From Galbibacter orientalis DSM 19592 (GTDB lineage: Bacteria; Bacteroidota; Bacteroidia; Flavobacteriales; Flavobacteriaceae): a stretch of DNA of 64,000 nt. The notes below the pieces were generated by a model, which saw only the letters and a list, made by a program, of their open reading frames with translations, did no database searches and was not told the DNA's origin. Of the stretch, positions 47,563 to 56,083 are shown in pieces; position 1 is the first letter of the stretch, and each line of letters opens with the position of its first letter. The position numbers and the translations under genes are program-made. The stretch covers positions 1,740,501-1,804,500 of the forward strand of contig NZ_JH651379.1 in NCBI RefSeq assembly GCF_000260115.1. The letters run 5' to 3'.

Positions 47563-48083
47563 TGGAAAAGGTTGGGAGTCGGAAGATTAAGATTTAAAGA
47601 TTGAAAGATTGAAGGATGGAAGTCGGGAGACCGAAGTCGGGAGATTTTATTTATTTCACAAATCCACATTTCCAAATCTTCAAATTAGCACATATACAAC
47701 TTTGCCTCTTTGAACCTTTGCACCTTTGCATCTTCGAGTTAAAAAGTTATGTTGTTATAAAGTTACGATGTTACGATGAAAAAACTGCCAACTGAATACT
47801 TATTAGCTTCCGACTTCGGTCTTCGGACTTCCGACTTTTTTTCTCATATTTACAACTTTGCCTCTCTGAATCTTTGAACCTTTGTCACTTTGAGTTGAAA
47901 GTAAAAAGTTATGTTGTTATGAAGTTACGATGTTACGATGAAAAAAACTGCATACTGTAACTGCCAACTGAATACTTCCGTCTTCGGTCTTCGGACTTCC
48001 GACTTTTTTCTCACATATACAACTTTGCCTCTCTGCACCTTTGAACCTTTGCCCCTTCAACTAAAAAAACTACATACTCAGTA
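47563..48083 (+). repeat. Mosaic intergenic repeat block R2
   Basis: It fills the space between the convergent rpoD and FemAB-like genes. Words in order: GATTGAAAGATTGAAGGA, GTCGGGAGACCGAAGTCGGG, ATTTTATTTATTTCACAAAT, CAAATCTTCAAATTAGCACA, the CTTTGCACC series, AAGTTACGATGTTACGATG, CTTCGGTCTTCGGACTTCCG; then a second round. The first 150 bp are close to a perfect inverted match of 34470-34620 in block R1. No coding frame. Confidence 0.9.
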
Positions 48084-49184
48084 CTAAGAAGTACTCATTT
48101 CTTGTAACCTAAACAAATCGTAGGCTTTTTGATTGAAAGGATAATCCCAACATCCCATTCTATGAAATAAATCGCCTCCAAACCCTTTTTTATAAACATG
48201 AACTCCTCTTAGTGGGTGCGAATCGTTTAAATTGGGAGCAGAACCAAACATATCGTATTCCGTACATCCCCAGTCTTTAGCTACTTTTATAGATTCCCAT
48301 TGTAGGGCATAACTCGCCAATTTGTTATGTGTAGAAGAAGCGCCATAGAGGTAATTCCCACGTTTATTAGACAAAACCAAAAACATAGAAGCTAGAAATT
48401 CCCCATCTTGGTGTGCCATTAACATCTTTACATTCACCCCATTTTTATGGTTGTCTTGATTGGTTAAAATACGTTTAAAATAATCTTCATTCTGTAATGC
48501 CATATTATGGCGTTTCGAAGTTTCTAAATACAATGCATACCAATTGCTAATATGCTCCACACCATATTCCTGCACTTCAATTCCCTTTTTATTGGCTTGT
48601 CGGATGTTATAGCGGGTATTATAGCGCATATTATATAGGAGCGTTTCTTTTTTTTGCTGAAGGTCTAAAAAGAAAGTATTCTTAGGAAGCACGTCACTCG
48701 GACTCTTACGGAGGTTCCATTCCGAAGTTTTGTAATTTACTCTAAATTCCTGAATTCTACTTTGTGGTGGCCCATTCCAATTTCCCGAAGCATCAAAATA
48801 TTCTTCTTCCTTAGCCCATTGGTTTTCCCAAATTAAATCGTAACGGATAAACATACAATTCTCTGGTAGATGTGGTTTTATAGTCTCTGAAAGTTCTTCT
48901 AAAAACACCCCCTGATTCTCAATAGTAGGTTCCAATTTAGGGCCATAAGGTACATAGGCGTAGCAAAAACTATCATTAATATATTTTATAAGCACCAATA
49001 AATCGTCTTGAGTTTTTGAGAGTCCGCTAGTTGAGGTTCCTAAAATATCTTTAGAAATAGTAACTTCAAACCCATTAGGAATAAATCCCTGTTGGTCTTT
49101 TAACCTTCCCCAATACGGTGTTTGAGGTAAAATATTTGTTGGTTTGATATCTTCAATCTCCTTTTTCGCTACAGTACAAATCAT
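48084..49184 (-). CDS. FemAB-like aminoacyltransferase / peptidoglycan bridge enzyme family protein
   Basis: 366 residues with tandem GNAT-type halves. Markers are TPYWGRLKDQQGFIPNGF at the N-terminus, YVPYGPKLEP, the N-half end RKSPSDVLPKNTFFLDLQQ, the FemX-like RYNTRYNIRQANKKGIEVQE (about 190-210) and, in the second half, LLYLETSKRHNM-type and YLYGASSTHNKLASYALQWE, followed by YDMFGSAP. The KxTRYNI/NIRxAxKxG motif is characteristic of FemX/FemAB. Bacteroidota do not usually have Gly bridges, so the substrate is uncertain. Its stop runs directly into repeat words of block R2. Confidence 0.85.
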   Translation of the reverse strand: MICTVAKKEIEDIKPTNILPQTPYWGRLKDQQGFIPNGFEVTISKDILGTSTSGLSKTQDDLLVLIKYINDSFCYAYVPYGPKLEPTIENQGVFLEELSETIKPHLPENCMFIRYDLIWENQWAKEEEYFDASGNWNGPPQSRIQEFRVNYKTSEWNLRKSPSDVLPKNTFFLDLQQKKETLLYNMRYNTRYNIRQANKKGIEVQEYGVEHISNWYALYLETSKRHNMALQNEDYFKRILTNQDNHKNGVNVKMLMAHQDGEFLASMFLVLSNKRGNYLYGASSTHNKLASYALQWESIKVAKDWGCTEYDMFGSAPNLNDSHPLRGVHVYKKGFGGDLFHRMGCWDYPFNQKAYDLFRLQEMSTS

Positions 49185-49257
49185 CCAAAAAAATTTCGTG
49201 CAAAACTAAAAAAAGTGTTTGGAGTATTAAAATTATAAGCAAATGTTTTTGAGTTGA

Positions 49258-49680
49258 AAATTAGTTAGTTAGGGGGTGGAAGAAGTCGGGAGTCCGAAGA
49301 CGGAAGATTAAGATTTAAGAATTTAAAAATTTAAAGATTGAAAAAGTCGGAAGTCCGAAGTCAGGAGACGGAAAATTAAAAAATTCGACAATTGACACAA
49401 TAACAACTTTGCCTCTCTGCACCTTTGCATCTTTGAGTTAAAAAACTATGCTGTTATGAAGTTACGATGTTACGATAAAAAAAACTACACACTGTAACTG
49501 CCAACTGAACACTTCTGTCTTCCGACTTCCGACTTTTTTTTCACATTTCCAAATCTTCAAATTAGCACATTTACAACTTTGCTTCTCTGCACCTTTGAAT
49601 CTTTGCATCTTTTATGTTGAAAGTAAAAAAGTAAAAAGTTTTGTTGTTATGAAGTTACGATGTTACGATGAAAAAACTGC
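49258..49680 (+). repeat. Mosaic intergenic repeat block R3
   Basis: About 420 bp with the same words as R2 and in the same orientation: GGGAGTCCGAAGACGGAAGA, the CTTTGCATCTTTGAG series, GAAGTTACGATGTTACGATA, CACTGTAACTGCCAACTGAA and CTTCCGACTTCCGAC, twice over. The right edge reaches into the next gene's 3' end. Confidence 0.88.
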
Positions 49681-50235
49681 CTACTGTTTACATCCGACTT
49701 CGGACTCTAAGATTGCGTATTCGTAATTGTCAGACCAGCCTGATTTAAGGGGTAATACTTGTCTACGATGTCCTTCTCTTATCATGCCTACTTTTTCTAA
49801 AACTTTAATAGAACCAATATTGTTGATTGCACAACCTGCTTCTATTCGATGTAATTTAAGAGTTTTAAATCCGAAGTTTATTACAGCTTTTAAAGATTCA
49901 GAAGCGTATCCTTTCTTCCAATAATTGGAATGTATTTTATACCAAACTTCTGCTCTTTTATATTTTGTACTCCCAAGTTTAAGTCCAAATAAACCAATAA
50001 AATCTCCATTAGAAATAAGATCAATTGCAAAAGTGTAATTCTTTATTTCAGGTAATTGATTGTTCGTAATCCAAGGTTCAATTATGGATTTGGTTTCTTC
50101 AATATTTTCGGGAATCCCCAACGCATTGTATTCATCTGTTTCTGGTAGGGAATGTAAATTATGGATTGACTCTAAATCTGTTAATTCAATCAATCTTAAT
50201 TTTAATCTATCAGTAGATATTTCAGTTCGATTCAT
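49681..50235 (-). CDS. GNAT acetyltransferase (RimJ/RimL-like)
   Basis: 184 residues with the RimL-type fold: RLKLRLIELTDLESIHNLHS, then EVWYKIHSNYWKKGYASESL (acetyl-CoA-binding strand and loop), FKTLKLHRIEAGCAINNIGS and IKVLEKVGMIREGHRRQ. The last seven codons (SEVGCKQ) and stop are encoded by a repeat word (GAGTCCGAAGTCGGATG...), so block R3 has replaced the original C-terminus. Substrate is unknown; ribosomal-protein N-acetylation is the classical role of relatives. Confidence 0.85.
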   Translation of the reverse strand: MNRTEISTDRLKLRLIELTDLESIHNLHSLPETDEYNALGIPENIEETKSIIEPWITNNQLPEIKNYTFAIDLISNGDFIGLFGLKLGSTKYKRAEVWYKIHSNYWKKGYASESLKAVINFGFKTLKLHRIEAGCAINNIGSIKVLEKVGMIREGHRRQVLPLKSGWSDNYEYAILESEVGCKQ

Positions 50236-50466
50236 TTTTTTACTAAACTCCTAATTTAGGAAATAAAAACTGAATATACAGTCTATTATGGATTTAGGGG
50301 CTAGCGGAGAGCAACCAATTCCTTGTAGTTAACAATTCTAGCACATTTTCAATTCATCTTTATAATTTAACATAAAAATTTAAAATTTAACGACCTTGAG
50401 AAAAGTACCTAAATCTATATGACTTCAGATATTCGCGCTATTTTTATAACATTGTAAGCAGTTTTT

Positions 50467-51291
50467 CTACATCGCTGTAACTGAGTTCGCTAATCTTTTT
50501 TCATTTCCAATTAGGGTTGTGTAATAACGTTGTTCAATCCCATATAATAATTGTTTAAGATTTTCTTCTGTTCCAATTGTAAAGCATTCATCATCATCTG
50601 AAAACTCCAATTCATCACAATATTCCTTAATATAACCATATATTGAATTTCTTTGTGTAGGATTGAAATTATTAAAGGTGTCTATCGCCATTGCAATTCT
50701 TTTTCTATTCGCTTTTTTAACTTTTGTAGCATCATAATCACCCACGAGGTTTATAAAATTATTTTCCAAAAAAGTTTCTGTGTCAGCTTGCGTTGCCTCC
50801 CTGTAAAGTTCTTCGATACCCGTAAATATAGTTGTGATAGATGTCAATTTTTTGAAATACAATATGTCATCAGTTTTGTCATAAATAGCATCGGCTATAT
50901 CCTTAATTACGATAATTGGATTTTCTGAATGTAGTTCGGGTTCGTTGTTTAATGGAAACCATTTTCTATTTATAGTTTGACTTTTCGATAATTTTTGAAA
51001 AAAGTAATACCTGTTATTCTGATAGGAACATAGATAACTTAACTTTGAATAGTCTGCATTAACGATTTGATTGTATTCTGCTGAATTGAAATCTTTTGTT
51101 AAGAAATCTATTATATAATCTGTTTCAGAAAATCCGCCAATTGCAAACCATTCATCATCTTCTAATTTGTAATCGGTATCATATTCATGAGGATTGTCTA
51201 AATCATAAGGTAAATCAAATACATTTTCATCAGACATTATTTTAATAAATTGTCCGTTCTGTCGTGATTTTTTTGCAAGTAAATGGTTCAT
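50467..51291 (-). CDS. kwaB: KwaB-like protein (DUF4868), Kiwa-type anti-phage system
   Basis: 274 residues, cytoplasmic. Resemblance to the DUF4868/KwaB family lies mainly in the C-terminal half: DILYFKKLTSITTIFTGIEE (inner core strand and helix), VKKANRKRIAMAIDTFNNF, YCDELEFSDDDECFTIGTEE and LLYGIEQRYYTTLIGNEKR. It starts 2 nt after a four-helix membrane protein, which is the kwaA-kwaB arrangement. Family knowledge: KwaA sits in the inner membrane and KwaB binds DNA; together they sense infection at the membrane and block phage late expression or replication. The family call is from remembered pattern, not a search. Confidence 0.65.
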   Translation of the reverse strand: MNHLLAKKSRQNGQFIKIMSDENVFDLPYDLDNPHEYDTDYKLEDDEWFAIGGFSETDYIIDFLTKDFNSAEYNQIVNADYSKLSYLCSYQNNRYYFFQKLSKSQTINRKWFPLNNEPELHSENPIIVIKDIADAIYDKTDDILYFKKLTSITTIFTGIEELYREATQADTETFLENNFINLVGDYDATKVKKANRKRIAMAIDTFNNFNPTQRNSIYGYIKEYCDELEFSDDDECFTIGTEENLKQLLYGIEQRYYTTLIGNEKRLANSVTAM

Positions 51292-51293
51292 AG

Positions 51294-51833
51294 TTATTTG
51301 GTTAAATCTATAAATGTAAAATCGTTAATTCTTCTTAACTGTTCAAATTCCGTATTCTTTGGATCTTTTAAAATTCTGCGGGTAATAATGAAAATCTTTA
51401 TTTCATTCGTGGTTGTCAAATAGTAGAAATGATACTTGAATATTAAAAAAAGCGGATTAAAATACAATGTTTGAGATAAAAATGTAAAAACAAACAGAAT
51501 TGCAAATACAAAAATCAATGTATCAACATATGGTACGCTTAATGCAACAAAGAAGTACCCTAAATAACTGGGCAAAAAAGCATTATTAGCTTGCTCAATA
51601 CTTTTTATCGTTCCTAAAGAGATATTGTCTTTGCTTAAAAATTTCGCAATTAGAAGGCTTATAAAAGTTAAGAAAATTGGGATTAGAAAATACAGAACAT
51701 AGGAAACGTAATTAGGAAGTCCAAACAGGTAGCAATTCAAATTATTAAGCAGAACTTCTACTTTCACGAGATATACTACAATGATTAAAGATGTTGCGTT
51801 GAAAGTCAATAAAAGCCTATAAATAAAATTCAT
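51294..51833 (-). CDS. kwaA: KwaA-like four-helix membrane protein
   Basis: 179 residues with four predicted transmembrane helices: LLTFNATSLIIVVYLV (with a short re-entrant stretch), YVSYVLYFLIPIFLTFISLL, FLPSYLGYFFVALSV and TLIFVFAILFVFTFLSQTL. A charged cytoplasmic tail (ITRRILKDPKNTEFEQLRR) follows. Size, topology and 2-nt linkage to the DUF4868 gene fit KwaA. Sequence similarity within KwaA is low, so context carries the call. A TATATTTG box lies 41 nt upstream. Confidence 0.6.
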   Translation of the reverse strand: MNFIYRLLLTFNATSLIIVVYLVKVEVLLNNLNCYLFGLPNYVSYVLYFLIPIFLTFISLLIAKFLSKDNISLGTIKSIEQANNAFLPSYLGYFFVALSVPYVDTLIFVFAILFVFTFLSQTLYFNPLFLIFKYHFYYLTTTNEIKIFIITRRILKDPKNTEFEQLRRINDFTFIDLTK

Positions 51834-51873
51834 TTTTTATGTTTATTGGTTTGGTTAAATTGCTTACAACTCT

Positions 51874-51881
51874 CAAATATA
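51874..51881 (-). promoter_or_regulatory. -7 box (TATATTTG) for the KwaA-like gene
   Basis: TAnnTTTG match on the minus strand, inside a leader whose sequence (TTTGATG ... TTTGAGA) resembles the leader of the upstream nuclease gene. Confidence 0.55.
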
Positions 51882-51906
51882 ACCAATCATCAAAGAATCA
51901 CTTTGT

Positions 51907-51932
51907 GGAATTACTCATTTACAGCAGCTTAA
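51907..51932. repeat. Direct repeat, downstream copy, flanking the nuclease gene
   Basis: GGAATT-CTCATTTACA-CAG-TTAA matches 53879-53904 at 23 of 26 positions. It abuts the nuclease stop codon exactly (stop at 51933-51935 on the minus strand). Confidence 0.7.
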
Positions 51933-53777
51933 TTATTTACTTAATGCTTTTATTATTCTTTCTTCATTAATTACAATATCTCTAAATAATACATGTGGAA
52001 ATTCTTGATATTTAGAATCTTTAAATGTTTCGAATATTTTGGAAAGCGTAGAGGCCGTTAAAAGTGATAAATTCATTTCAGTATCCATTTCGCAATCATA
52101 AACAAAGTCATCACTAAATTCAGGGGCAATAAGTAAGATTTTAACAATTCTTAGATTGTTTTTCAAGGCTAAGTTTTGATATGATTTTAATTGTCTCGAA
52201 ACTGTACTAAACTTATTATATCCTTTTTCTTTTATTGTTTTACATTCAACAATAATTATTTCATCATTACCTAAATTCAAAAGTATATCCATGATATCCT
52301 TTTTTGTATTCAATTGACTTTTAAATTTATCATCAACATGAAACCCTAAGCCTTTAAATATAACTTTTGTAAGTTCCTCAAATTTTAATCCTAATTCACT
52401 TTCTTTTACAGTTATTCCATTCTCTTTTAATAGATTTAAATTTCTATAGCCAACATTAGCATAGTTCTCGAGATATAAATTTTCAACATCTTTATAATGA
52501 TCAAGGATGTTTAATATATCATCTCCACGTTGTTTAATTCCATTATCTTTAACGAATTTGGAAAGATTTGGCTTTGTTATTAAATCTAAGATGTCTCTAG
52601 GTTTTATATTGTAGTCAAGTAAATAATCTGCGCTCAGAACAAATTCATCTTGTAACTCAAATTGTTCTTTTAGTTCTTTGTTAAGTGTGGGAATTGAAAC
52701 ATTGAGTTCTGAAAGCATTTTATCAAAACCGTCTATTGAGATACCAACTTTCTCATCTTTTTCGATAGTTTCGAAATGAGTTATTAAACTTTTAATTTTA
52801 TCCTCTAGTGTACTTCCCTTTAAATTGGGAATATTTAGTCCTTTCTCACAAAGTTCATTGAGCGTTTTTTTCTTCTCGGTAAGATTAGTTCCTTCTTTAT
52901 ATATTTCATTTGTAAGTAAATCTGTGAAAGAAATCCCTACTTTAATTATTTGTTCTATTTTTTGTGAATGAGTTAATTTTCTTTCAATGTTATGCTCTTT
53001 AGCAATTTGATTGATTATAGGCTCCCTTAATAATTTTAGTGTTCTTCTATAAAACTTCTCTGCTACTTCTTTTTCCCTAACCTTTCTTAAAAGTCTAACC
53101 ATCTCGTCCGCAACCAAAATTGTATTTTCCTTTTTTGAGTAGAATACAACGCCAAGATTCTTTAAATTGTTAATAACATCTAGAATATCTGCTTTCTTGA
53201 TGGGAAGAATGGAATAGTTAATTAACTTGATTTCTTCTTGCGAAAGACCTAACTGTTTTGATAAAGTCAATATTATAGATAATTCATCAGAGGTAATTTT
53301 TGCATCCCTATTATTTGTAATATCATTAGTGTATGCAGTAGATAAACACGCTTTATATATGCGATAATCTCTTTTTCTAGTATCACTTAATTCCGATTTC
53401 TCCTTTTCTAATTCTGATATAAGGTTCTTTGTCTTAACTTTTAAGTTTTTGATTTCGATTTCATATAATCTAGAAAACCAATCTTGTTTCATTAAGCAAT
53501 TTCCATCTCGAATTATAATATCAATTAAGATGTCTAATTGAGAATTAGCTTCTTGGAATTCAGACTTAAGATGCTCTGTGAATTCTGATGAGATTAAGCT
53601 AAATATATTTGATACATTTTGATTATCAACAGATTTAAGCCCCTTGTCGGATGAACTTAAAATTTTATCAATCTCTTTTGAGTTTTTAGGGTTCTTAGAA
53701 ATAATATGATCAATGATTTTTATAAAAGAGTTCTTTTCAATAGAACCAAGTTTATCAAGTATCTTTTCCAGTTTCAT
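51933..53777 (-). CDS. Helical protein with C-terminal PD-(D/E)XK (restriction-endonuclease-like) domain
   Basis: 614 residues without a signal peptide. The N-terminal 460 residues are Lys/Glu/Leu-rich and helical (coiled-coil-like around 130-170, VKTKNLISELEKEKSELSD). The C-terminal domain fits a PD-(D/E)XK fold: Glu467 region in KFEELTKVIFKGLGF, Asp494/Asp497 in DIMDILLNLG and Glu511-Cys-Lys513 in IIIVECKTIKEKG, then the Gln-containing helix SRQLKSYQNLALKNN. These carry the expected catalytic order. It is upstream of, and codirectional with, the KwaA/KwaB-like pair and is bracketed by direct repeats. The role is likely nucleic-acid defence; target and modification dependence are unknown. 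Confidence 0.7.
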   Translation of the reverse strand: MKLEKILDKLGSIEKNSFIKIIDHIISKNPKNSKEIDKILSSSDKGLKSVDNQNVSNIFSLISSEFTEHLKSEFQEANSQLDILIDIIIRDGNCLMKQDWFSRLYEIEIKNLKVKTKNLISELEKEKSELSDTRKRDYRIYKACLSTAYTNDITNNRDAKITSDELSIILTLSKQLGLSQEEIKLINYSILPIKKADILDVINNLKNLGVVFYSKKENTILVADEMVRLLRKVREKEVAEKFYRRTLKLLREPIINQIAKEHNIERKLTHSQKIEQIIKVGISFTDLLTNEIYKEGTNLTEKKKTLNELCEKGLNIPNLKGSTLEDKIKSLITHFETIEKDEKVGISIDGFDKMLSELNVSIPTLNKELKEQFELQDEFVLSADYLLDYNIKPRDILDLITKPNLSKFVKDNGIKQRGDDILNILDHYKDVENLYLENYANVGYRNLNLLKENGITVKESELGLKFEELTKVIFKGLGFHVDDKFKSQLNTKKDIMDILLNLGNDEIIIVECKTIKEKGYNKFSTVSRQLKSYQNLALKNNLRIVKILLIAPEFSDDFVYDCEMDTEMNLSLLTASTLSKIFETFKDSKYQEFPHVLFRDIVINEERIIKALSK

Positions 53778-53845
53778 AAGTTTCTATTTATAACTTCATC
53801 AAAGGATTAACAACAAATAATATATAGGATATGCTTTTGTTTTCT

Positions 53846-53853
53846 CAAACTTA
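53846..53853 (-). promoter_or_regulatory. -7 box (TAAGTTTG) for the nuclease gene
   Basis: TAnnTTTG match on the minus strand, 69 nt before the ATG, followed by GAGA as at the KwaA box. Confidence 0.5.
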
Positions 53854-53878
53854 TACATTCAAATAATGGAAGCCTTAC

Positions 53879-53904
53879 GGAATTCCTCATTTACAACAGA
53901 TTAA
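53879..53904. repeat. Direct repeat, upstream copy, flanking the nuclease gene
   Basis: Partner of 51907-51932, 1972 bp away, same orientation. Between the copies lie only the nuclease gene and its own leader. Confidence 0.7.
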
Positions 53905-53974
53905 AGAAATAAATAGTCCTCAAACACTTATAGAATGATACTTTAGCGCTATAGGGGGTATTTTCCCTTTTTTG

Positions 53975-54215
53975 TTGGAAGTGGAAAAGTCGGGAGACGG
54001 AAGATTAAGATTGAAAGATTGAAGGATTGAAAGAAGTTGGGAGTCAGAAACTAATAAGAATAAAGAGCATAGAATAGATTTTGCATTCTTGACTCTTGAT
54101 TCCTGATTCTTTGATTGAAAATGTACGCCTACTGAACTGAACACTGCATTCTGTCTTTCGACTTCAGACTTTTTTCTCACATTTCCAAATCTTCAAATTA
54201 GCACATTTAGCATAC
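53975..54215 (+). repeat. Mosaic intergenic repeat block R4
   Basis: Short block with GTCGGGAGACGGAAGATTAA, GATTGAAGGATTGAAAG, GACTCTTGATTCCTGATTCT, GAAAATGTACGCC, TGAACTGAACACTGCATTCT and CAAATCTTCAAATTAGCACA. It lacks the CTTTGCACC and GTTACGATG words of R2/R3. Confidence 0.85.
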
Positions 54216-54238
54216 TAAAACTCCATTTAGGTCAAAAG

Positions 54239-54349
54239 ATGTCCCGTTTGGGTGTTTTAATGATGTTTATGGTTAAAAGATATATAATTAGTAGTGTTGC
54301 AATCATAATTTTAATTAATGTGTTTATAATTTTAGTCGTTTTGCCTTAA
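54239..54349 (+). CDS. Possible 36-residue small membrane protein
   Basis: ATG at 54239 to TAA at 54347-54349 gives MSRLGVLMMFMVKRYIISSV followed by a 16-residue hydrophobic run (AIIILINVFIILVVLP): a positively charged start and one transmembrane segment. This is the shape of small hydrophobic toxins or membrane peptides. No promoter or homologue is evident, and an AT-rich chance frame is a real alternative. The rest of 54350-54556 has no gene. Confidence 0.25.
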   Translation: MSRLGVLMMFMVKRYIISSVAIIILINVFIILVVLP

Positions 54350-54556
54350 ATTATGGGTGCGAGCCTCCAAATTATAGTTATCGGACTTAAAAGCATCTTT
54401 AAAACACGCAAACGGGATATTAAATAACCGTATCGCATCTATCTTTAATCCTAGCAGCTTATTAGCATGCTTAAACAGTGTTATGGAGGACTTGAATTCT
54501 TTAAGTTAAACCCTAAACTTTTAGGGATAATACCTAAAAAATTAGGGAGACAACTC

Positions 54557-54602
54557 AAAAAAATAAGCATGTCCCCTAATAATATAGAAGTACATGCTTA
54601 TT
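54557..54602 (-). terminator. Terminator for the minus-strand gene at 54630
   Basis: On the minus strand AATAAGCATGT / ACATGCTTATT (11 bp, perfect) is followed by a T-run; it lies 28 nt beyond the stop. Confidence 0.8.
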
Positions 54603-54629
54603 GTATGGATTCCGTGTTATAAAATCAGA

Positions 54630-55106
54630 CTATGAGCTGGAATCGGGGTCTTGTGTTTTTTTAGTTCTTGGGAAAAACTGCTTTAAATCGGCCACTTTCT
54701 CTGTGAATCCGTTTGCGCCAGCACCTTTTTTATATTGTGCATGACTATAATCTAACAGGGCATCATGGTAATTATCGTAATCATGCAGCGTTTTGGTACT
54801 TTCCATTTGGTATGCTATACTTTTAAGTCGCTCTAAAGTACTTTCCAAAAATTCACGCGACTCAAAATCGCTTTTAAATTCTACCCAATCCACATCGGCA
54901 GTGCTAAGAGTAGGGGAGCGTTTGTAATAATCGTAAATCTTATTTACTAATAATTTATTTTGCTCGTTAATAGAACCATATTTAATACGTTCCTCTTCAG
55001 TAAGTGCTATTAATTTGTCTTTAATAAGGTCTTCTAATTGTCCAACTGCTGTGCTAATAGCTGTTACATCCTCCGGACTTAAATTTGAACTAATTACATT
55101 TCTCAT
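54630..55106 (-). CDS. Helical cytoplasmic protein of unknown function
   Basis: 158 residues, no signal peptide, mostly helix: MRNVISSNLSPEDVTAISTA, VGQLEDLIKDKLIALTEEER, KLLVNKIYDYYKRSPTL and FLESTLERLKSIAYQ. A hydrophilic Lys/Asp/Ser C-terminus (RTKKTQDPDSSS) ends it. I do not recognise a named family. It is monocistronic with its own terminator and lies between two repeat blocks, suggesting an accessory gene. Confidence 0.65.
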   Translation of the reverse strand: MRNVISSNLSPEDVTAISTAVGQLEDLIKDKLIALTEEERIKYGSINEQNKLLVNKIYDYYKRSPTLSTADVDWVEFKSDFESREFLESTLERLKSIAYQMESTKTLHDYDNYHDALLDYSHAQYKKGAGANGFTEKVADLKQFFPRTKKTQDPDSSS

Positions 55107-55209
55107 TATTCTTCGTTTTATGATTAATCTAATAAATGTATAGCTTTAATTCTATAATCAGTTCAACAAGTGCGTTTTTAATTTCTATTTTATAGAAAAT
55201 AAGTTTACA

Positions 55210-55609
55210 TAAAAAGAAGTCGGAAGGTTAAGATTTTAAAATTGAAAGATTGAAGGATTGAAAGATTGAAAAAGTCCGAAGTCGGGAGTTGGAAGGAAGC
55301 AAGAATAAAGAGCATAGAATAGATTTTTGCATTCTTGACTCTTGATTCTTGACTCTTGATTGAAAAGAGAGAAGTTGGAAGTCTGAAGCCCGAAGTAAAA
55401 AGTTACGCTGTTATGGAGTTACGCTGTTACAAAGAAAAAAACTGCTTATTGAACATTGAACACTGCATCTGTCTTCAGACTTCGGACTTCCGACTTTTTT
55501 CTCACAATCACAACTTTGCTTCTCTGCACCTTTGAACCTTTAAGCTGAAAGTAAAATGTTATGCTGTTATGAAGTTACGATGTTGCGATGAAAAAAAACT
55601 GCCTACTGC
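55210..55609 (+). repeat. Mosaic intergenic repeat block R5
   Basis: About 400 bp with GAAGTCGGAAGGTTAAGAT, GATTGAAAGATTGAAGGATT, GACTCTTGATTCTTGACTCT, GTTATGGAGTTACGCTG, GAACATTGAACACTGCAT, CTTCAGACTTCGGACTTCCG, the CTTTGCTTCTCTGCACC word and GAAGTTACGATGTTGCGATG. It combines words from R3 and R4. It ends at the stop of the next gene. Confidence 0.88.
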
Positions 55610-55903
55610 CTAACTACTTTTTAATTTCTTCATGAACTTTTGAATTTCTGGGGAGAGCTCAGAAAAAAGTTCATTCTTTCTATTTTTAAGCATTACTTCT
55701 GTAAAGAGTTTTAGACCGATAGCAAATTCTATAGATTGATTCTCGTTTTCAAATAGATTTTTCTCTTTTATAAGCTCTATAATATGAAAGACTTCGTCAT
55801 GATTTTCAAATTCTATTTCCAAGGATTTATCCTGTTTTTTATCATCATTGGTTGTTTGAAGCTGAGTTAGTTTTAAAGAATACTTGTTTGTTTTTTTCAT
55901 CAT
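55610..55903 (-). CDS. DUF3861 family protein
   Basis: 97 residues (96 from the second of two adjacent ATGs). The family core is evident: KYSLKLTQLQ, SLEIEFENHDEVFHIIELIK, FAIGLKLFTEVMLKNRKNEL and IQKFMKKLK. DUF3861 proteins are small, soluble and of unknown function; one structure shows an alpha/beta fold. It is monocistronic, with repeat block R5 beginning immediately after its stop (TAG then TTAGGCAGTAGGCAG). Confidence 0.8.
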   Translation of the reverse strand: MMKKTNKYSLKLTQLQTTNDDKKQDKSLEIEFENHDEVFHIIELIKEKNLFENENQSIEFAIGLKLFTEVMLKNRKNELFSELSPEIQKFMKKLKSS

Positions 55904-56083
55904 TTAATCTTTAAACAATTAATGGAGTTTTTGATATCTTTTTAAGAAAATTTAAACGCTTTAATAGATTGTTTATGTACTATTAATTACAAGACTTTAA
56001 CCTTATTTCTTCAAAGATACCCATTTAGTAGGTAATTTCTTATTTCAGATTATTTTTTAGAATAGGAGAGGTGTTTGCTATAA

